DNA of 61,909 nt from an uncultured Mailhella sp. Its GTDB lineage: Bacteria > Desulfobacterota > Desulfovibrionia > Desulfovibrionales > Desulfovibrionaceae. The stretch lies in the NCBI GenBank assembly GCA_910577155.1, contig CAJTMS010000002.1:19446-81354 (forward strand), given 5' to 3'. A program made the translations under genes and the position numbers. Below, one piece after another: positions 1 through 7,875 of the stretch. The stretch's first letter is position 1. Every line of letters starts with the position of its first letter. A model generated the notes under the pieces. The model ran no database searches and had not been told where the DNA came from. It worked only from the letters and a program-made list of their open reading frames with translations.

Positions 1-294
1 GTCCCATGGTTTTTAATATAATCGGTTTTTTCGCCTTTTTCTCAGTTGTCGCATCATTTGCATACAAACAAAAATGGCTCCTTCTGCCATGCAACAGTAC
101 TTAAGAGAGCAAACAATTTTTATTGCCATATTTTTACCCCATGAAGATTTTTCATAATTTATATATTTAAATCAACTAGTTATACAAAAAATATTTTTAT
201 AAGGCAGTATACAAGTATTTTTCTTTGTTTGCTGTATTGAGTAATTTCTTTTTTTATGGCATAGTTACTTCAAATACTTTGCAGGGGACGTATT

Positions 295-1521
295 ATGAAA
301 AAAGATCGCTTTTTATCCCAATTAGAAGAACTTTCCACCAAATTTAATGATACAAAGGGAAATGGGGTAACCCGTTTTTCTTGGTCGCACACAGCCGCGC
401 TTGCCCAGTCATGGCTTGAAAAAGAATTTTCCCGCATGGGGATTTCCCTTACGGCAGACGGAGCCGGCAACCTGCACGCTTTTTATAAAGGAAAAACCAA
501 TCTTCCCCGCGTGATTATCGGTTCGCACTTGGATACTGTCCGAAACGGGGCAAAATATGACGGAACCTTTGGGCTTGTGGCAGCGCTGGAAACGCTGCGT
601 TCTTTCCGCGAAGAAGGCTTTATCCCAAACCGAAACATTGAATTTATTGCCTTTGCGGAAGAAGAAGGGGCAAATTTCGGCACAACCTGCCTTGGCAGTA
701 AACTTATTACCGGCATCGTCAATCCCGAAGATTTAAATAAAATCAAAAACAGTACGGCAACAGCATGGGATATGCTTGAAGACTATGGGTTGGAACCCAA
801 AAATCTTGCCGGTCAGCAAATTGATCCCCAAAGTGTGCATGCCTATTTGGAAACCCACGTGGAACAGGAAAGACGCCTTTTTAAAAATAACTATAAACTG
901 GGCGTTGTCAAAGCAATCAGCGCCATGCGCAGTTATAAAATTACCTATCGCGGAGAATCTGTTTTTGCGGCAACCCCCCTTAAAGACCGCAAAGACCCTG
1001 TGATTAGTTTTATCGAATGCCATATGGAAATCCAAAAAGCTATTGCTTCCGGAGCATTTCCCGAAAATACCCGCTTTACTGTCGGGCAAATTTCCTGTAA
1101 TCCCGGCACGCCTATTATGGTTCCGAGTGAATGTATTTTTACCATCGATATCCGCAACTTGGAAATATCCAACCTGCCTGCAATCAGCGAAGCCATGAAA
1201 ACCATTATTACAAAAGTTGCGGAAAAAAATGGCATTGGCGTTGAAATTACCCCTCTTTCCAGAAGCGGCGGCGTAAAAATGTCGGAATCTATCCAAAATG
1301 CCTACAAAAATGCCGCAAAGGAACTGGGCTTTGAATATTTTGAAATGAACTGCGGCACTGCCCTTGATGCGGCTTCCATGGGAACTATTGTTCCTTCGGG
1401 GCTTTTGCTGGTTGTCAATCAGGTTGACCCTGAAACGGGTGAAAAATATGCTTTGGCGGAAGATTTGTACAATGGCGCTCTGGTTTATGAAAAAGCTGTC
1501 CGTCAGCTTGTCAATGAATAA
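295..1521 (+). CDS. M20-family Zn-dependent amidohydrolase (N-carbamoyl-amino-acid hydrolase / allantoate amidohydrolase-like)
   Basis: A 408-residue cytosolic metallo-amidase of peptidase family M20, the type that hydrolyses N-carbamoyl amino acids, ureidoglycolate or allantoate. Visible metal-site elements are SHLDTV (H78), YDG (D89), the EEEG run at 122-125 and LETHVEQ (H188). A GGGG-containing RBS precedes the ATG at 295. Odd point: the C-terminal half lacks the usual GHDA and G-I-S-H motifs. It reads GTALDAASMG and then VDPETGEK, so a metal or substrate ligand seems to be missing. It is followed by its own terminator and is unrelated to the minus-strand liv genes. The substrate cannot be told from sequence. 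Confidence 0.85.
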   Translation: MKKDRFLSQLEELSTKFNDTKGNGVTRFSWSHTAALAQSWLEKEFSRMGISLTADGAGNLHAFYKGKTNLPRVIIGSHLDTVRNGAKYDGTFGLVAALETLRSFREEGFIPNRNIEFIAFAEEEGANFGTTCLGSKLITGIVNPEDLNKIKNSTATAWDMLEDYGLEPKNLAGQQIDPQSVHAYLETHVEQERRLFKNNYKLGVVKAISAMRSYKITYRGESVFAATPLKDRKDPVISFIECHMEIQKAIASGAFPENTRFTVGQISCNPGTPIMVPSECIFTIDIRNLEISNLPAISEAMKTIITKVAEKNGIGVEITPLSRSGGVKMSESIQNAYKNAAKELGFEYFEMNCGTALDAASMGTIVPSGLLLVVNQVDPETGEKYALAEDLYNGALVYEKAVRQLVNE

Positions 1522-1560
1522 TTTTTAGCAGTTCTTTTTTTGAGAGGAGAATTCCTCGTA

Positions 1561-1610
1561 CACAAAACCGTTATAGGCAATGTCTATAACGATTTTGTGT
1601 TTATGTTTTT
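1561..1610 (+). terminator. Rho-independent-type terminator after the amidohydrolase
   Basis: Inverted repeat with 16-nt arms (1561-1576 and 1584-1599, one mismatch, 7-nt loop), followed by a T-rich stretch ending in five T. It starts about 40 nt after the stop codon of the amidohydrolase. Confidence 0.75.
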
Positions 1611-1676
1611 GATAATCCAGCCGGATAATCATTCTCGATAATCAACGGCAATGCTTGAGGGCTTTTTCGTATCCTA

Positions 1677-1709
1677 TGCAAAATATTTTAACGTTTAAAA
1701 TATTTTGCA
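1677..1709. repeat. 14-bp perfect AT-rich hairpin
   Basis: Arms 1677-1690 and 1696-1709 are perfectly complementary with a 5-nt loop. It lies in the gap between the amidohydrolase and livF. It has no T tail on the plus strand. It could be an extra terminator for the minus-strand liv transcript or a protein site. The rest of the gap 1611-2032 shows no convincing gene. Confidence 0.5.
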
Positions 1710-1931
1710 GGGGTGAAACTTCCGCAGCTTTGGCTGTCAGCGAGCTTTGCAAATAAAGACAGCAAAGAGAACGTTTTTCCTCTGTCTAAAAAATTCCTTC
1801 TGTGAAAAGAAAGACAGCAGAGATAATCATTTCCCCCAAGAAAATAAAAAATATTAAATCTTATTGACGTGTTCCGAATGTTATACAAAAGAGTTCCGGA
1901 ACATTTCCGATAAATCTTGCTACTTTTCTAT

Positions 1932-1968
1932 GCAGGGGAAAAACTTTTGAAAAAGTTTCTTCCCCTGC
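1932..1968 (-). terminator. G4A2-type hairpin, likely terminator of the liv operon
   Basis: Arms GCAGGGGAA (1932-1940) and TTCCCCTGC (1960-1968) extend inward as ACTTTT/AAAAGT-type pairs. It lies about 65 nt beyond the stop of livF on the minus strand. Hairpins of this form are common intergenic elements in Desulfovibrio-type genomes (general knowledge). Confidence 0.6.
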
Positions 1969-2032
1969 ACCCCTTTACAAAACTTTTTAAACTTTCTTAT
2001 AAAAATCAGCTGCATTTATTTCCGGAGATGCT

Positions 2033-2740
2033 CTAATGCCCTAAATAGGCTTTTTGCACGCTGGGGTTGGCAAGGAGATTTTCAGCGCTGTCTTCCATAA
2101 CAATACGCCCCATTTCCATAACATAACCGCGGGTGGCAATTTTGAGGGCAGCTTTGGCATTTTGTTCCACAATTAAAATGGTAACGCCGTTTTCATTGAC
2201 TTTTTTGACCGTTTCAAAAATTGCCCGCACAAGAAGGGGGGCGAGTCCAAGAGAGGGTTCATCCAAGAGCAGAATTTTCGGCTGTCCCATCAGTGCCCGC
2301 CCAATGGCAAGCATTTGCTGTTCACCGCCGGAAAGTGTGCCTGCCATTTGGCTTCTGCGTTCATAAAGGCGGGGGAACAGCCCATAAATCCAGTCCAGAC
2401 TTTCCCCAATGAGCTTTTTATTTTCTATGGTAAAAGCACCCAGTTTGAGATTTTCAAGAACTGTCAGGGAATTGAAAACACGTCTGCCTTCAGGGGATTG
2501 AGTCAGTCCGCGGGTCACAATTTCATGGCTGGGGAGTTTGCTGATTTCTTCACCTGCAAGGCGTATACTTCCGTCCATAATGGTGGTCAGCCCGCTGATG
2601 GTGTGCATGGTCGTGGTTTTTCCTGCTCCGTTCGCTCCCAAAATGCTGACGATTTCCCCCTCATTCACATGGAGGCTGACGCCGTGTATGACTTCGATTT
2701 GCCCGTATCCTGCGCGTAAATTTTTTAATTCTAAAAACAT
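2033..2740 (-). CDS. livF: Branched-chain amino-acid ABC transporter ATPase LivF
   Basis: One of the two ATPases of the LivHMGF importer for leucine, isoleucine and valine (or related amides), on the cytoplasmic face of the permease. It has Walker A GANGAGKTT, the signature LSGGEQQ and Walker B ILLLDEPSLGL. The LivF hallmarks are the short length (about 235 aa) and the VEQNAKAALKIA switch region. The ATG at 2740 is chosen over an upstream GTG (2749) because GGTGG then sits at RBS distance. It is the last gene of the minus-strand operon livH-livM-livG-livF. Confidence 0.95.
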   Translation of the reverse strand: MFLELKNLRAGYGQIEVIHGVSLHVNEGEIVSILGANGAGKTTTMHTISGLTTIMDGSIRLAGEEISKLPSHEIVTRGLTQSPEGRRVFNSLTVLENLKLGAFTIENKKLIGESLDWIYGLFPRLYERRSQMAGTLSGGEQQMLAIGRALMGQPKILLLDEPSLGLAPLLVRAIFETVKKVNENGVTILIVEQNAKAALKIATRGYVMEMGRIVMEDSAENLLANPSVQKAYLGH

Positions 2741-2761
2741 AGGTTCCACCGTAAAAATCTC

Positions 2762-3529
2762 TTAATCATCACGTCCAAGATAGGCTTCAATAACCCGGGG
2801 ATTATTGCGGACATCTTCCGGTTTGCCTTCGGCTATTTTCATGCCGTATTCAATGGCAACGAGTTTTTCGCAAACATTCATGACAAGCCCCATGTCGTGT
2901 TCAATAAGCATTATAGTAATGCCGCGTTTTTGAATTGCTTGTATGAGTGCAATGAGCACCTCTGTTTCGGGCTGGTTCATACTGCCGGCAGGTTCGTCAA
3001 GAATAATAAGTTTCGGATCAGAAGCAAGAGCCCGTGCTATTTCCAAAAGACGCTGATTTCCATAGGAAAGGGAACCTGCCCGTGCGTTCCACATGGAGGT
3101 AAGCCCCACAAACTCAAGTTCCTGCATGGCGCGGTCAAGGGCAAGTTTTTCTTCCATTTGCTGGCTTTTGAGCCGAAAAAGAGAGGAAAAAAGCCCGCTC
3201 TTCATCCGGCAGTGAAGTCCTGAAAGCACATTTTCAATGGCAGGAAGATTGGAAAAAAGGCGGATAGACTGGAATGTCCGTGCTATGCCGTGTTCCACAA
3301 TTTCATGGGGTTTGAGCTTGATAATGGATTTATCCTGAAAACGGATATCGCCCCCGTCAGGAACATAATTACCTGTAATAAGGTTAAAAACCGTTGTTTT
3401 TCCTGCTCCGTTCGGACCAATAATGCCAATGACAGAACCGTCAGCAACATCAAAACTCATATTGTTGACAGCTTTGATTCCGCCAAAGGTTTTTGTGACA
3501 TTTTCTAATGAAAGCAAGGGGGTATCCAT
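2762..3529 (-). CDS. livG: Branched-chain amino-acid ABC transporter ATPase LivG
   Basis: Second ATPase of the Liv importer, 255 aa. Walker A GPNGAGKTT lies near residues 36-44, the signature is LSYGNQRLLEIARAL, and Walker B is LIILDEPAGSM. The C-terminus ends in an IEAYLG-type motif (VIEAYLGRDD) seen in LivG. It sits directly upstream of livF with about 20 nt between the genes. It is expected to form a heterodimer with LivF and to drive the LivH/LivM permease. Confidence 0.95.
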   Translation of the reverse strand: MDTPLLSLENVTKTFGGIKAVNNMSFDVADGSVIGIIGPNGAGKTTVFNLITGNYVPDGGDIRFQDKSIIKLKPHEIVEHGIARTFQSIRLFSNLPAIENVLSGLHCRMKSGLFSSLFRLKSQQMEEKLALDRAMQELEFVGLTSMWNARAGSLSYGNQRLLEIARALASDPKLIILDEPAGSMNQPETEVLIALIQAIQKRGITIMLIEHDMGLVMNVCEKLVAIEYGMKIAEGKPEDVRNNPRVIEAYLGRDD

Positions 3530-3565
3530 AATTTATCCTTCATCACCTATAAACATGCATTGCAT

Positions 3566-4564
3566 TTAATCCTGCGTTTTTTCAGAGACAATTCGGTTAT
3601 TCAGTTTTTTTAGCCATATCTCCGGAAGTATATAGCTGCGGGGAGCAGGAGGAATAATTCCCTGCGGGCGGATAATCATCATGACCATAAGGGCAATACC
3701 GAAAATCAGCATACGGGCGTCTGCAAAGCCCCTGAAAATTTCCGGCAGTCCGAAAACAAGAAAAGCCCCGAGGATAACACCTGCCTGACTGCCTCCCCCT
3801 AAAATAACCGCGGCGAACAGAAGCACAGAATCCCAGAACGTGAAAGAGCCGGGAGAAATAATCGTCATTTTTGCGGCAAAAAGTGTTCCTGCCATACCCG
3901 CCCAAAATGCCCCGAGCATAAAGGCAGCGGTTTTATAATGGGTAACATTGATACCGCAGCCTTCGGCAGCAATATCGTCTTCTTTGATACAGGAAAGAGC
4001 CCGCCCAAAGCGGGAATTGTGCAGCCAGTAAAAAAGGATAAGGGTCGCAAAAACAAAAGTCCAGATAAGGTAGTAGAATTGTATATCTTTTTTGATTTTT
4101 ATGCCAAAAAGTTCCGGACGGGAAATACCGAAAATGCCGTTTGCTCCGCCTGTGAGCCCTCCCAAGTCATTGACAAGGGCAATACGCACAATTTCGACAA
4201 TGCCAATGGTTACCATGAGCAGATAGTCACCGCGCAAGTGAATGATGGGACGGGCAACGAGCCCTGCAAAAAGAGCAGAAGCAATACCCGCAACGGGGAT
4301 AAGATAGAAAACAGGTATCCCGAAACGCGTATTTAAAATTGCGGTCAAATAGGCGCCGACAGCATAAAAGGCGGCGTGCCCCATGTGGAAAATGCCTGCC
4401 TGTCCTAAAATAACATTCAGGGAAAGGGAAAGCAAAATGCCAAGTCCGACGCTCACAAAAACCGCCGTCCAGTAGGTATTGAGCATACAGGGCAAAAATG
4501 CCATGAACAGGGCAAAAATGCCAAAGAGGTAAAAATAGGTATTTTTTGTGTTTTTGAATATCAT
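3566..4564 (-). CDS. livM: Branched-chain amino-acid ABC transporter permease LivM
   Basis: Inner-membrane permease of 332 aa with 8-10 hydrophobic segments. The family signatures NVILGQAGIFHMGHAAFYAVGAY-like region (after residue 50) and GGLTGGANGI are readable in the translation. Its start overlaps the livH stop (ATGA-type overlap at 4561-4564), so translation is coupled. It pairs with LivH to form the translocation pore. Confidence 0.93.
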   Translation of the reverse strand: MIFKNTKNTYFYLFGIFALFMAFLPCMLNTYWTAVFVSVGLGILLSLSLNVILGQAGIFHMGHAAFYAVGAYLTAILNTRFGIPVFYLIPVAGIASALFAGLVARPIIHLRGDYLLMVTIGIVEIVRIALVNDLGGLTGGANGIFGISRPELFGIKIKKDIQFYYLIWTFVFATLILFYWLHNSRFGRALSCIKEDDIAAEGCGINVTHYKTAAFMLGAFWAGMAGTLFAAKMTIISPGSFTFWDSVLLFAAVILGGGSQAGVILGAFLVFGLPEIFRGFADARMLIFGIALMVMMIIRPQGIIPPAPRSYILPEIWLKKLNNRIVSEKTQD

Positions 4565-5466
4565 AACTTGTCAGCCACCCTTTCCCCTAAAATACCGGTT
4601 GGACGGATAATGAGGATAAGAATAAGCACAAAGAAAGAAATAGCGTCTTTCCATGCAATGGTAAGGTAGGCAGCACCCAGCGTTTCCACCAGTCCTAAAA
4701 TAAGTCCGCCGATCATAGCTCCGGGAATATTGCCGATACCCCCTAAAATAGCAGCAGTAAAAGCTTTGAGCCCGTAAGAAAAGCCCATATTATAATCTAT
4801 TTGCCCGTAAGCAAGACCCACCATAAGCCCTGCAACGCCGCCAAGCCCCGGTCCTATGAGGAAAACAAGTGAAATAATGCGGTTGACATTTATGCCCATG
4901 AGCTTGGCTGCTCCCTGATCAATGGCAGCTGCACGGATTGCCGTTCCTGTTTTGGTTCTGTGGATAAACCAGTATAAAACGAGCATGAGCATAACGGACG
5001 CACCAATAAGCACAAAACGGATAACAGGCACCCCCATGCCAAAAATATTGATAATGGTTGTCGGACGCACACTTTCGGGATAAACGTAATAATTACCGCC
5101 CCACAGGAGTAAAATGGCATTTTGGAAAAAAATAGAAGCACCCACCGCAGAAACAACAGCAGAAAGCCTGTTTGCATTGCGCAAGGGGCGATAGGCAATG
5201 CGTTCCAAAAGCCCGCCGATAAGCGCAACAAGCCCCATTACCATGAGGGCAACAACAATAATTGCCGCATAAACAGGCAGGGCATTTGCAAGGTTAAAGC
5301 TGACAAAGAGGGTTAAACCAAGATACGCCCCAATGGTAAATAAATCCCCGTGGGCAAAGTTAATGAGTTTGAGAACGCCGTATACCATTGTATAGCCAAG
5401 GGCGACAAGGGCATAAATACCCCCAATGGCAAAACCGTTAATAATTTGCTGAAAAAATTGCTCCAT
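4561..5466 (-). CDS. livH: Branched-chain amino-acid ABC transporter permease LivH
   Basis: Inner-membrane permease of 301 aa with multiple membrane segments. It carries the LivH signature around residues 20-45 (IGGIYALVALGYTMVYGVL) and a C-terminal IRPTGILGERVADKL. The ATG at 5466 is preferred to a TTG at 5481, because the family begins just before the first membrane helix. It is the first gene of the liv operon. No periplasmic binding protein (livK) is in this window, so it must be encoded elsewhere. Confidence 0.93.
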   Translation of the reverse strand: MEQFFQQIINGFAIGGIYALVALGYTMVYGVLKLINFAHGDLFTIGAYLGLTLFVSFNLANALPVYAAIIVVALMVMGLVALIGGLLERIAYRPLRNANRLSAVVSAVGASIFFQNAILLLWGGNYYVYPESVRPTTIINIFGMGVPVIRFVLIGASVMLMLVLYWFIHRTKTGTAIRAAAIDQGAAKLMGINVNRIISLVFLIGPGLGGVAGLMVGLAYGQIDYNMGFSYGLKAFTAAILGGIGNIPGAMIGGLILGLVETLGAAYLTIAWKDAISFFVLILILIIRPTGILGERVADKL

Positions 5467-5635
5467 AGTTATCCGTGCCAAATGAAAATGTTAAGCAAGA
5501 AACGCTTATTATTTTCATAAAAAGCAGAAAAAAGCAAGTTTTTTCCTTTGCAAAAAAAGATTTTAAGGGAAAAAGCAGCCTCATACTCGGAACAGCTGCC
5601 GATGCCCATGAAAAGAACAAGGGTAAAGAAAAGGA

Positions 5636-6592
5636 TTATTCGTATTTTTGGATAATACTTTTATTCCTGCCACTGTGTTTTGCTTCGTAGAGCAAGTAAT
5701 CGGCATAATTGATGATTTCTAAAAGTTCCTTTTCAGTGATTTCTGTTTCCGGGGTAAAATACGTTACCCCAGCACTGTATGTCATGGAAAGAGCCCCTGT
5801 GGGAGTATCTATTTCTTTTTCAGTAATTTCTTTCCGTAACCGTTCATCAATATTGGAGATAAAACTTTCAATGACGTTGGGAAGAAGAATAAGAAATTCC
5901 TCACCGCCAAGCCGGCAGCACAAGTCTGTATCCCGCTTGCATTCATAAATCCTTGCTACAAATGTTTTGAGTATGACGTCGCCTATGGCATGCCCGTAGG
6001 TATCATTAATTTTTTTGAAAAAATCTATATCCATATAAAAAAGAGCGCAGCTGTACTTTTTTTTGACAGCATTGTTGACAGCGTTAACAAATTCATTCTG
6101 CAGAGCATTTCTGTTAAAAGCACCTGTCAGCGGATCACGGGAAGAAATTTCCTGATAATCTTTTTTGGATTGGCGGAGTTTTTGTATCTTGGAGGTAAGA
6201 TTTCCCATCATGGAGTTAAAGGAACTGGTCAAATGCGTGCTGCCGGAGGTTTCGGCATAGTCCTGCCCTTTGCTAATTTCTTTCATTTGCCAAATAAGAT
6301 TGCGCAGTTCCATTTGCACGGCTTTAAGCTGGGAAATAGTATAGCCTTTTGTCTTTGTAAGGTGATCAATTTCCCCTTTGCGCAGGGCATCGCAAAAATC
6401 CTGTGTAGCGATGAGAATGGCAAGAATTTGTTTAAATTCTTCATTTTCCTGAATAAAGTCAGGCGGAACAAAGGAGCGTGTGCCATTTTTTAAAAGCGAA
6501 AGCATGATGTCAAGAATTTCCTGCGCATCATTGCTTAAAATTGTTTTTTGTTGGTCAGGCTCTGGATTATTATTTTCTTCTTCCGGACACAT
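5636..6592 (-). CDS. GGDEF-domain diguanylate cyclase
   Basis: A 318-aa soluble protein predicted to make cyclic di-GMP from two GTP. The C-terminal GGDEF domain (about 150-318) has DPLTGAFNRNAL, the DIDFFKKINDTYGH metal/nucleotide region and an active GGEEF site. An RxxD inhibitory site (RDTD) stands five residues before GGEEF, so product inhibition is likely. The N-terminal 140 residues are helical and unrecognised. It lies 7 nt after the V4R gene on the same strand and probably works with it. C-di-GMP control of motility fits the flagellar genes upstream. Confidence 0.9.
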   Translation of the reverse strand: MCPEEENNNPEPDQQKTILSNDAQEILDIMLSLLKNGTRSFVPPDFIQENEEFKQILAILIATQDFCDALRKGEIDHLTKTKGYTISQLKAVQMELRNLIWQMKEISKGQDYAETSGSTHLTSSFNSMMGNLTSKIQKLRQSKKDYQEISSRDPLTGAFNRNALQNEFVNAVNNAVKKKYSCALFYMDIDFFKKINDTYGHAIGDVILKTFVARIYECKRDTDLCCRLGGEEFLILLPNVIESFISNIDERLRKEITEKEIDTPTGALSMTYSAGVTYFTPETEITEKELLEIINYADYLLYEAKHSGRNKSIIQKYE

Positions 6593-6599
6593 TTCTCAC

Positions 6600-7124
6600 T
6601 CAATCAGCTGTTTTTCGGGCTTCAAAACGGCAAGTTCTTCCTCCAAGGCACCAGCAGTCGATTTCTTTCACAGAATAATCACATTCCAGCTGATATTCTA
6701 AAATTCCTTTCAAAAAGCCCTCATCGTAGTGACAGGTTTCCATATCAAGATCAGGAAGTCCGGAACAATCAAGATCTTCTTCAACAGAAAGAAGAAGCCG
6801 CATGTTTCCGTCTGTCACTTCTTCAATCCGTAAAATACCGATTTTAAATTCTTCTAATTTTTTTTGAACAAGGGAAAGGAATTCGTATATGGAGTTTTGT
6901 TTTCCAACAAATTTTTCAACAAATTGTCTGCCGGATAATTTGCCTGCTTCAAAGAAAATTTTATCCGCTTCCTCTTTGGAGCCAAGTTTTTGCTCTAAAA
7001 CGTCACGTATTGTAAACTGAAACAGCCTGTAAACTTCCAGCCGTGTTTCATTGCCCAAAGTGGGGCGTCCTTCTTCAATATTGCCAATAAGATCCCATGT
7101 AAAGTTATATACTCTTTTTGTCAT
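6600..7124 (-). CDS. V4R (4-vinyl-reductase-like) domain protein, putative small-molecule sensor
   Basis: A 174-aa soluble protein whose C-terminus matches the V4R fold (YDEGFLKGILEYQL, then EIDCWCLGGRTCRFEA, with three Cys). V4R domains bind small hydrophobic or haem-like ligands and often control partner output domains (family knowledge). Here the domain is a separate protein immediately upstream of a GGDEF cyclase, so it may be its sensor. That link is inference from adjacency. Confidence 0.75.
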   Translation of the reverse strand: MTKRVYNFTWDLIGNIEEGRPTLGNETRLEVYRLFQFTIRDVLEQKLGSKEEADKIFFEAGKLSGRQFVEKFVGKQNSIYEFLSLVQKKLEEFKIGILRIEEVTDGNMRLLLSVEEDLDCSGLPDLDMETCHYDEGFLKGILEYQLECDYSVKEIDCWCLGGRTCRFEARKTAD

Positions 7125-7188
7125 GATAATTTTTATACTCTCTTATTGTGGGAGTATTACCATTAACCTTATTTAATAGCAAGTACAA

Positions 7189-7857
7189 TTAATTTTCAGT
7201 TTCGGATTGTAACTTTTCTATACAATCACGCAAAAGAACACGGGTTGGGGTAATATCTTGGGGAACCTGAATAGCGATACGCTTTTTATGGTTGATAAAG
7301 ATAGGTCCGGAAAGGTTCAGGGTAATATCTTCCGGTCTGCCGTGGGGAACAATAACCGTGACAAAAACATTGACATCTTCTGCGGATTCCGCTTCCAAAA
7401 GGGCTTGTTCCGCTTCATTGAGTTTGACGGTATATTCATTCATGAAGAAATACGGATCGGTAATCAGCACGGCAAAATCAGGGGTTTTGATGCTTTGATA
7501 AATATAGAAAGGAGAATGTTCCTTATATTCAATAATAGTATATTGTTTTTCATCTTCATAGCCAATAAGTCCCTTCGGCATGGAAATGAATTTATCCTTA
7601 TCCAGCTTGAGGCTGCCCACGCGGGTTTCGATGAAGCTGGGGAGCTTGCTGTCATCGGATAATTCCTTATTTTCACGCTGTCCTGCGGAAATATTATCCT
7701 GCATAACCCGCTTATAGACTTCTTCCCGATAAACCGTCATGGTATCAGGAAGGTTAATCCCGATGCGTGCTTGTTTTCCCTGCACACCAATAAGAGTAAT
7801 TCTTATATCATCGCCAATATAAAGGCTTTCGCCGGCTTTTCTTGTCAAAATAAGCAT
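7189..7857 (-). CDS. CsrA-FliW single-chain fusion protein
   Basis: A 222-aa protein combining two regulators that are usually separate. Residues 1 to about 58 are a complete CsrA (MLILTRKAGESLYIGDDI, then ARIGINLP.....YREEVY), an RNA-binding translational repressor. Residues about 74-220 are FliW (FISMPKGLIGYEDEKQY, then MNEYTVKL and a terminal QVPQDITPTRVLLRD). In other bacteria FliW binds CsrA until flagellin captures FliW, coupling flagellin translation to assembly. The gene follows flgL, the classic position for fliW and csrA. There is no frameshift: one continuous frame with a linker rich in Asn, Glu and Ser. Confidence 0.9.
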   Translation of the reverse strand: MLILTRKAGESLYIGDDIRITLIGVQGKQARIGINLPDTMTVYREEVYKRVMQDNISAGQRENKELSDDSKLPSFIETRVGSLKLDKDKFISMPKGLIGYEDEKQYTIIEYKEHSPFYIYQSIKTPDFAVLITDPYFFMNEYTVKLNEAEQALLEAESAEDVNVFVTVIVPHGRPEDITLNLSGPIFINHKKRIAIQVPQDITPTRVLLRDCIEKLQSETEN

Positions 7858-7875
7858 AGGACACCTATAAAACTG

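Noticed and set aside
733..1296. 187-aa minus-strand ORF in the amidohydrolase
   Set aside because: Shadow frame, Phe/Asn-rich, no RBS.
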